Positions 58,497-64,000 of a stretch of DNA of 64,000 nucleotides are shown piece by piece. The stretch comes from Agroathelia rolfsii (lineage: Eukaryota; Basidiomycota; Agaricomycetes; Amylocorticiales; Amylocorticiaceae). Each line of letters opens with the position of its first letter. Position 1 is the first letter of the stretch. The stretch spans positions 3,286,001 through 3,350,000 of the forward strand of contig JABRWF010000006.1 of the NCBI GenBank assembly GCA_018343915.1, read 5' to 3'. The translations under genes were made by a program, and so were the position numbers. Under the pieces are notes generated by a model. The model had not been told where the DNA came from and did not search any database. It saw only the letters and a list, made by a program, of their open reading frames with translations.

Positions 58497-60003
58497 GAAG
58501 TCTTGGAAAAGGTGATGTCTTTATGTTTAAATGTAGTGTGGTGGGCAATAATCATGATAATGATGAACATCCACCTTCCAGTCTTTTATGAGTAGCGAGT
58601 GAAATAAATGCAAGCCAAAAATAAAGGCTGCCACAGCCCTATGCGCAGCTTTGCGATGAGCTGTGATACATGCATGGTCGTGGGTATGGAGTGGGACTGT
58701 TGTCCGGCCATAGTGACGAACCGAAGCTGGGAAAGCTCCACAGCTTTCTGTAATCATAATCGGTGTACGGAAAGAATCTACACATCGGTCGGCCCAAAAT
58801 CACAGAGAAAATGGTATACCGCTCACACTCGCAGTACAAATTGCTAATAAGGCATACGGATCGACCAATACCTGTGAGCTGAAAAGATTGACACAGAAAT
58901 GTCACAAAATGGAGCTGATTTTTATTTTTAAAGATGCGCATATTGTTGCGTAGAAACTATCAAATATGGTGTGCATTATCTATACTCTTTTATTGATATC
59001 TGCTAGTGTTCTTCATACCACGGCAGCGTGGGTGACAAGTCTATCAGGGTGGAATCCCCCAATGAGGATTCACGAGCAAACTAAGTCTTTGAAGACCGGC
59101 TTGTCAGTGGGCGCGCTTGGGTAGTGCTTACTACGCACTACTAATACGCAGCAATGATGGAATCATCAGGACGAAGATATGATTGTGGAAGCAAAAGAGG
59201 GCCTGGTCCCGGGTTCAGCCACAGGGGTTACGTTGTATTATTAGGAGAAATACTTTTGATGCGGCACAGGCACAAGCCCGTGGGATGCCAAGCAAGAGAC
59301 TGAAAGCTATCTCAAGTCACGTGATGGTGCGCGGACCTGCTCTGACAACTTGATCCATGGCCTTCAATTTTCACATTCCATCGAACTACCCACGAGATAG
59401 GGAAAACTTCTCTAGAAATCCCTCTGGCATCATTGCGATAACATTGATTGGGCTGTGTCAAGGCACAAGACCTGTCAGAGTAACTTCGTACCACTTGATT
59501 CGCGATATGATAATCCTTAGCAGGGCTTCAGATTATACACCAGCCGAGTATATACAACAACAGACTTAACAACCACAATATTTCACTATTTACTACTCTA
59601 TGCAGTATTTGAGCTTATATTGCGGTCTAAATTTAGCTAGCTGCTACACATTGCATGTGACGATTTTATACACGCATCTGCACTGGCAAGTGACTGCAGG
59701 CTTAGTTTAAATGGTGTGTTTTCCTGCTGCTGGTACGCTTAAAAATATAACATCCATTGCTATTGGGATTTATCCAGTTTTCAACTTGCATCTTTTCTGG
59801 AGTTATCTCATGATCATCATCATGGTACTTAGTTAACCGCTGCTGTTGCGCATCGAAAGTTTGACATCCCACGGCTACTAGATAGTTCCGAGGACGCTTA
59901 CTCTTCCTGTATAAAAACGCATCTGCAAAAATGGCCGTGGCTCATTGTAAACTCGACTAACTCTGGCCAAAAATCCTACTTCTGCCAAAGGACCCCGTTC
60001 CCT
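58497..60003. other. intergenic; no gene recognised
   Basis: About 1.5 kb without domain-bearing ORFs. The last ~100 bases include TGTATAAAAACG (59909), a TATA-like box about 90 bp before the protease ATG. Confidence 0.45.
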
Positions 60004-61348
60004 ATGACTCGGATCCTTATCCCATTCATCTTTCTTCTCATGATCTCCCTTGTCACATCCACACCTACTGATAGGGGGAAAATAATATCTATTCCTATGA
60101 AGAAGAATCGTGCCGCTGCTAAACCTTCCACTAGGACTATTCAGGCCGTAGATTCTGCCCGCATTGAGAATTTAAGGGGTACTGTCACAGCAAGCACAGC
60201 CTTTGCCACTGGTGTGGCCATCGCCACAAACCTGGTTGACGTATATACTGTTGTCGTTAAAATTGGATCGCAAACCTTCCAAAACATGATAGTTGACACT
60301 GGTACCGCAGTAACTTGGGTTGGTGGCGGCACAAATGAGTTCTTAGTAGGATCTACCGGCGAGTCTACTGGCCAGGTTATTACCGTTAGTACTGGCTTCA
60401 CGCCCATTTCTGGCATGGAATATGGTGACATAGTATGTGTATCAACGAAAAAGATCGTTCGTATAATTGATTCCTGAGCACAAAGGTCACACTTGGAGGC
60501 TTAACGGCTTATAAACAATACATTTGCGTGATCAATTCCAACGGGGATGATGATTTCGGCGATATCGATGGTGTCATGGGTTTTGGGCCCGTCGACTTGA
60601 CTGAGGGTGCTCTCTCTGGTGGAGGTACCGTACCAACCTTTATGGATAACCTTTACAATCAAGGCACCATCTCTGTCGAGGCGCTTGGTATCTACTTTAC
60701 CGACGAATCTGGTAGCGATGACAATGATGCCAATGGTTTTCTGACACTTGGTGGAACCGACGCCTCCCTCTACTCTGGTTCCATCACGTATACAAGTCGC
60801 GTCGGCGACTACTGGGGTATCGCTATCTCGGAAGTTGTCTATGGTAACACCGGCCTCGGCTCAATCTCTCAAGCCGTCGTCGACACCGGAACCACATTGG
60901 TGGGTGCGTCAGCTCGAGTTTGTTAAAAACCATCTCACACTCTACAATGAAAGATTTATATCCCTACTGCCGTATATAATGGATTCGTCTCCGCTTCTGG
61001 AGGGAGGTACGATGACTATACTGGACTCGTCAGGTACACGAGCAAGCCCACAGGCAATCTTTCGCTCACTATCGGTGACACAGCTTTCACCCTCACTCCC
61101 TCGGACTACCTCCTCCCTCTTGACCAGTACAATAATTGGGGCTTGGCGAGCTCCGCCTACTACTACACGTATATCAGTGATGGAGGCGATGAGATCCCAA
61201 ATTGTATCCTTGGCATGCTCTTTCTCACTAAATTTTACTCTGTCTATGACAGGTACGTGTCGTATGCCTTTTCCTTTCCAAGTCATGATTTGTGCTAATA
61301 TGTTTGGTCAGCACTAACAATCGCGTCGGTCTCGCTGTCGCGGTGTAA
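60004..61348 (+). CDS. secreted A1-family aspartic protease
   Basis: Pepsin-like acid endopeptidase exported through the secretory pathway. Four exons (60004-60432, 60486-60899, 60954-61252, 61312-61348) encode 392 residues. A signal peptide (LIPFIFLLMISLVTS) is followed by a basic propeptide. Both catalytic Asp motifs are present: DTGTAVTW in the N-lobe (usually DTGSS-W) and VVDTGTTL in the C-lobe, the latter joined over an intron to IYIPTAVYNGF. DGVMGFG and the C-terminal CILGMLFLTKFYSVYD are further family landmarks. No GPI-like tail is seen, so secretion rather than wall anchoring is likely. TATA-like sequence lies near 59909. Confidence 0.93.
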
Positions 61349-62768
61349 GACCGTGAGATGTTTAGGAAGTTTCGTAGTTAAACAGAGTTAGTGTTAAATA
61401 GTCGATTATCCGTTCTGTGAGGTGGAATTGAAATGCGAGTCTCCTGTATGCAAACTCCAACGTTGGCTCACCCCCCAGAACATGAATGCCCCCGACAATC
61501 TCGCCAGCGAAAACCTGTTTCTTGAGTCATATTTGAATAAGACATTGCTAAGGAAAAGAATTCGAACACCCAAACCTGACGACTTGATCAACATCCTTAG
61601 TATGGACCCATTTGGAGCCCGGTGAATCAGTTGTTGTGAATAATAATTCTCTTCCGAGAGTTTTATATATCATGTGGGAGGTAATGCACACAGGACGATG
61701 TAAATGAATTCCTGTGACCACTACATAGTATATGCATCGTTTTTATCAAAGATAGTAATGTACCAGAGATATTGGAGTATAAGATAAACACAATGTAATT
61801 AGCATAGGAACGAAAGTCAAGAAACATCAGAAATATATGTGAAAGAAATGAAAGAAATACTAGTACGGGGATTCTCAAACAACACAAGATATGATATACG
61901 GAAGAAGAAAAATCATGCAAATTACTCGGATGATATGTGCACGCTGAAACCTGCAGTCGGTGCACATTTTTGATCGCCGTTGCGATATCTCACTGGCAAC
62001 AACAGAAGTCGAAAGCAAAAGACAAAAGCAATGAATTGACCATGGTTCTACGTAGAAAAAAATGGCCTTCGATATGCTTTCCTTGCTTCTTCCGTAGCCC
62101 AATGGGGCTACTACTAGTAAGTAATGAAGAGAGAAGGTGGATTGAGCCGAGAATCTTGATCATGCCAGTGAGTGTCGTTTCCTCGTATGCCCGATTCCCG
62201 AAGACGAGGAAATACTCATACAAGTTTTTTGAGCTTTTGAAGTCCAACTTTAGCAATTCAAAGTCTCATAAATATTAGACCTCTGTCTGAATGACAAAAC
62301 ATTTCCCCAGGTATTTTTCATCGGCATAGCGCAAATACAGCGCAAGCTTATCTTGAAAAAAAAAAACGCAATGATATTTGCAGATCACGGTGACGTGTAT
62401 ATACTAATAGCATAAAGTACAGTTTTGTCCGAAAAAGAAAAGCCCGATAAAAACAGTAAATGATGGAAAAGACAGTAAAGGAGCGCCGGGGGGAGGGGAA
62501 AATGTACTAATTAAAATGTCAACAAAAGAGAGAGTACAAATAAACCAAAAAGACAAAGAAAAATACAACGACACGTTTTGTACACCTGAAAACCAGAACG
62601 AGATATGGGGAAAAGACAAAAGACAAAAGAGAGTGGAGGGGAGAAAGTGGATAATAGTAAAAGGGAACAAGAACAGCAAAGTGCTGAAAGCCCAAGAATG
62701 AGTTTAAGAAAAAACATACAATCGCACATCTAGACATCAATCATGAGAGCAAGTTGAGCCCTCTCTCT
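61349..62768. other. 3' intergenic between the protease and the Gln-rich gene
   Basis: No gene is supported; frames here are AT-rich and short on both strands. The convergent arrangement (plus-strand protease, minus-strand Gln-rich gene) makes it the shared 3' region. Purine-rich sequence at 62420-62700 fits a 3' UTR on the minus strand (pyrimidine-rich as transcribed). Confidence 0.4.
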
Positions 62769-64000
62769 CTATCTGTACGCCGCAGGCAACCTCGGCACGG
62801 GCGGAATCGCACCCTGCTCCTCCTCAAACATCGCCCGCACCCGCTTCACAAAATTCTCGCGCACATTCCCGCTCGTCTCGCTATCGAGGAAGCTGCTCCG
62901 GCTGTAGATACTCTCCGTGAACATCGTCGTACGTCCGCGCGAGGCCCGATCGTCACGGGCGTCGCCGCCGTCCCCTTCTTCACCATCACCTCCCTTTTTC
63001 GCGAGTGCGTTGAACCGCGGACGGAGACGCGGAGGCGGCAGAATCTCATCCTCGACACTCACATCCGCATCCTGTTCGTCCTCTGCATCATGGTGGTCCC
63101 CAGATACGCTGCTGATATCCGCAGACTCTGCCGATCTGGGCGCATCCGGTGTCGCACGATGATAGCTTGGCAGTTGTTGTTGTTGTTGTCGCTGATGCTG
63201 ATGCTGAGGACCGTTGAAGTAGTAGTCCTCGACGTATCGTGGGCCATGCGTATGGTCCTGCTCCGAGAGCGACGCAACCTCGTCACCATCGGCATTCTCG
63301 TCCGATGCAGAGGATTCGTACCGACTCGCGAGGGCCTGACCGAGGTCGAGCACGGACCTGCTGACCGTCTCGCGATGGTGCTGCTCGGGAGCTGCGCCGT
63401 CCTCGGTGTTGTAGTGGTGGTGATGGTGACTGACCGTGGGCGGGACTTGAGAATGCACCAGCTGCTGTGGACCCTGATGCCGTTGGACATGGTACTCGTG
63501 GTGATCGCCATGCCCTTCGCTGCTGCCGCTAGCACCACCATGCTCCGCATCCGACGCTGAGTCTTGTTGGTACTGCCGCCTTGGCGAGCGCTGGGGCCGT
63601 ACAGGGCGTGAGGATGATGATGATGACGATGATGATGATGATACTGATTCTGCATGGTACGCCTGGGCCTGTTGCTGAGGTTGGGGCTGCGGTTGGACCA
63701 TTGGCTGGCGCCGATGCGCCTGGAACTGCGTCTGAAACGCAGGCTGGAGTTTGCCATACTGCACAGGAGCATTGGGCACAGACCCAGATGTGGACGCGGA
63801 CCGGGGCTGTGGGTATGGGTGTGACTGTGGATGCTGCCGGTCATGAACGGGTATTGGTACACCAGCGCGTTGCTGCTGCTGCTGCTGCTGCTGTTGCTGT
63901 TGAGGCTGTTGGGTATGATGCTGTTGTTGCTGGTAACGATGTTGCTGCTGTTGCTGCTGGTGATGCTGATGCTGATGCTGAGCCAAAGGAGACTGATGAT
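62769..64000 (-). CDS. Gln/His-rich protein, C-terminal part (runs off the window)
   Basis: Open from beyond 64000 to the TAG at 62769, at least 410 residues in one exon. It has long Gln runs (QQQQQQ) mixed with His and Pro, Ser runs (SSSSSS near 63630), then Asp/Glu-rich segments such as DADVSVEDE. The last ~50 residues look ordered: TTMFTESIYSRSSFLDS, then VKRVRAMFEEEQG and PPVPRLPAAYR. This C-terminal block is probably the conserved part. Composition suggests a transcriptional or signalling regulator, but no DNA-binding domain is in view. The start is outside the window. Confidence 0.75.
   Translation of the reverse strand, partial: HQSPLAQHQHQHHQQQQQQHRYQQQQHHTQQPQQQQQQQQQQQRAGVPIPVHDRQHPQSHPYPQPRSASTSGSVPNAPVQYGKLQPAFQTQFQAHRRQPMVQPQPQPQQQAQAYHAESVSSSSSSSSSSSRPVRPQRSPRRQYQQDSASDAEHGGASGSSEGHGDHHEYHVQRHQGPQQLVHSQVPPTVSHHHHHYNTEDGAAPEQHHRETVSRSVLDLGQALASRYESSASDENADGDEVASLSEQDHTHGPRYVEDYYFNGPQHQHQRQQQQQLPSYHRATPDAPRSAESADISSVSGDHHDAEDEQDADVSVEDEILPPPRLRPRFNALAKKGGDGEEGDGGDARDDRASRGRTTMFTESIYSRSSFLDSETSGNVRENFVKRVRAMFEEEQGAIPPVPRLPAAYR
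63868..63978. repeat. CTG/CAG-type trinucleotide tract
   Basis: Runs of CTG and TTG triplets (minus-strand CAG/CAA) encode the Gln tract, with interruptions by ATG/GTG giving His. Interrupted purity suggests a moderately stable polyGln coding repeat. Confidence 0.8.

Noticed and set aside
62754..63560. 268-residue plus-strand frame opposite the Gln-rich gene
   Set aside because: Composition (Arg/Leu/Val-rich) is what biased CAG/GAT codons give on the opposite strand; no domain and no start context.

Overview
This window is nuclear DNA of a filamentous basidiomycete. Genes are interrupted by many 45-115 nt GT-AG introns with CTRAY-like branch points. The gene content points to Agaricomycetes, and the two DUF6535 membrane proteins plus a NACHT-WD40 protein suggest a Rhizoctonia/Ceratobasidium-like fungus. 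The genus is inferred from family content only.

Region 1 (1-16,300) is a graveyard of nested LTR retrotransposons. A degenerate Ty3/gypsy chromovirus (partial 5' LTR 1-569, 3' LTR 8271-9226) keeps recognisable gag, protease, RT, RNase H, integrase and a C-terminal chromodomain. A degenerate Ty1/copia fragment follows. At least five LTR families, here called A to E, lie in and around them. Four insertions here are solo LTRs with perfect 5-bp target duplications (CAGAA, ATTCC, CATAC, ACAGC). A 43-bp tandem repeat closes the region. CpG is scarce and the ORFs carry many TAG/TAA codons where Q or W is expected, as C:G-to-T:A decay would produce.

Region 2 (16,300-27,480) holds a multi-exon membrane protein with no recognised family (17760-19134), a GPI-type chitin deacetylase (20554-22341, minus) and a long gene-poor stretch.

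Region 3 (27,480-37,770) is symmetrical. Two DUF6535 paralogues point toward each other and flank a divergent housekeeping pair: SEC13 (COPII/nuclear pore WD40) and 3'(2'),5'-bisphosphate nucleotidase (MET22/HAL2 type). The left DUF6535 copy has an in-frame TAA in its transmembrane core; the right copy is open.

Region 4 (37,770-54,600) holds a small N-anchored membrane protein, a 120-residue orphan ending in a CaaX-type CIVS, an intron-containing tRNA-Ala(AGC), a NACHT NTPase with seven very similar WD40 repeats (a fungal NLR-like protein) using one GC-AG intron, and a circularly permuted nucleolar GTPase of the NUG1/GNL3 type.

Region 5 (54,600-64,000) has a second LTR cluster, with a solo LTR (duplication CCTGC) nested in another LTR. 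That cluster abuts a truncated, stop-containing gene remnant. A secreted A1 aspartic protease and the C-terminal part of a Gln-rich protein running off the window edge follow. The genes do not form one pathway; they are a mix of housekeeping, secreted/cell-wall and lineage-specific functions embedded in repeats.
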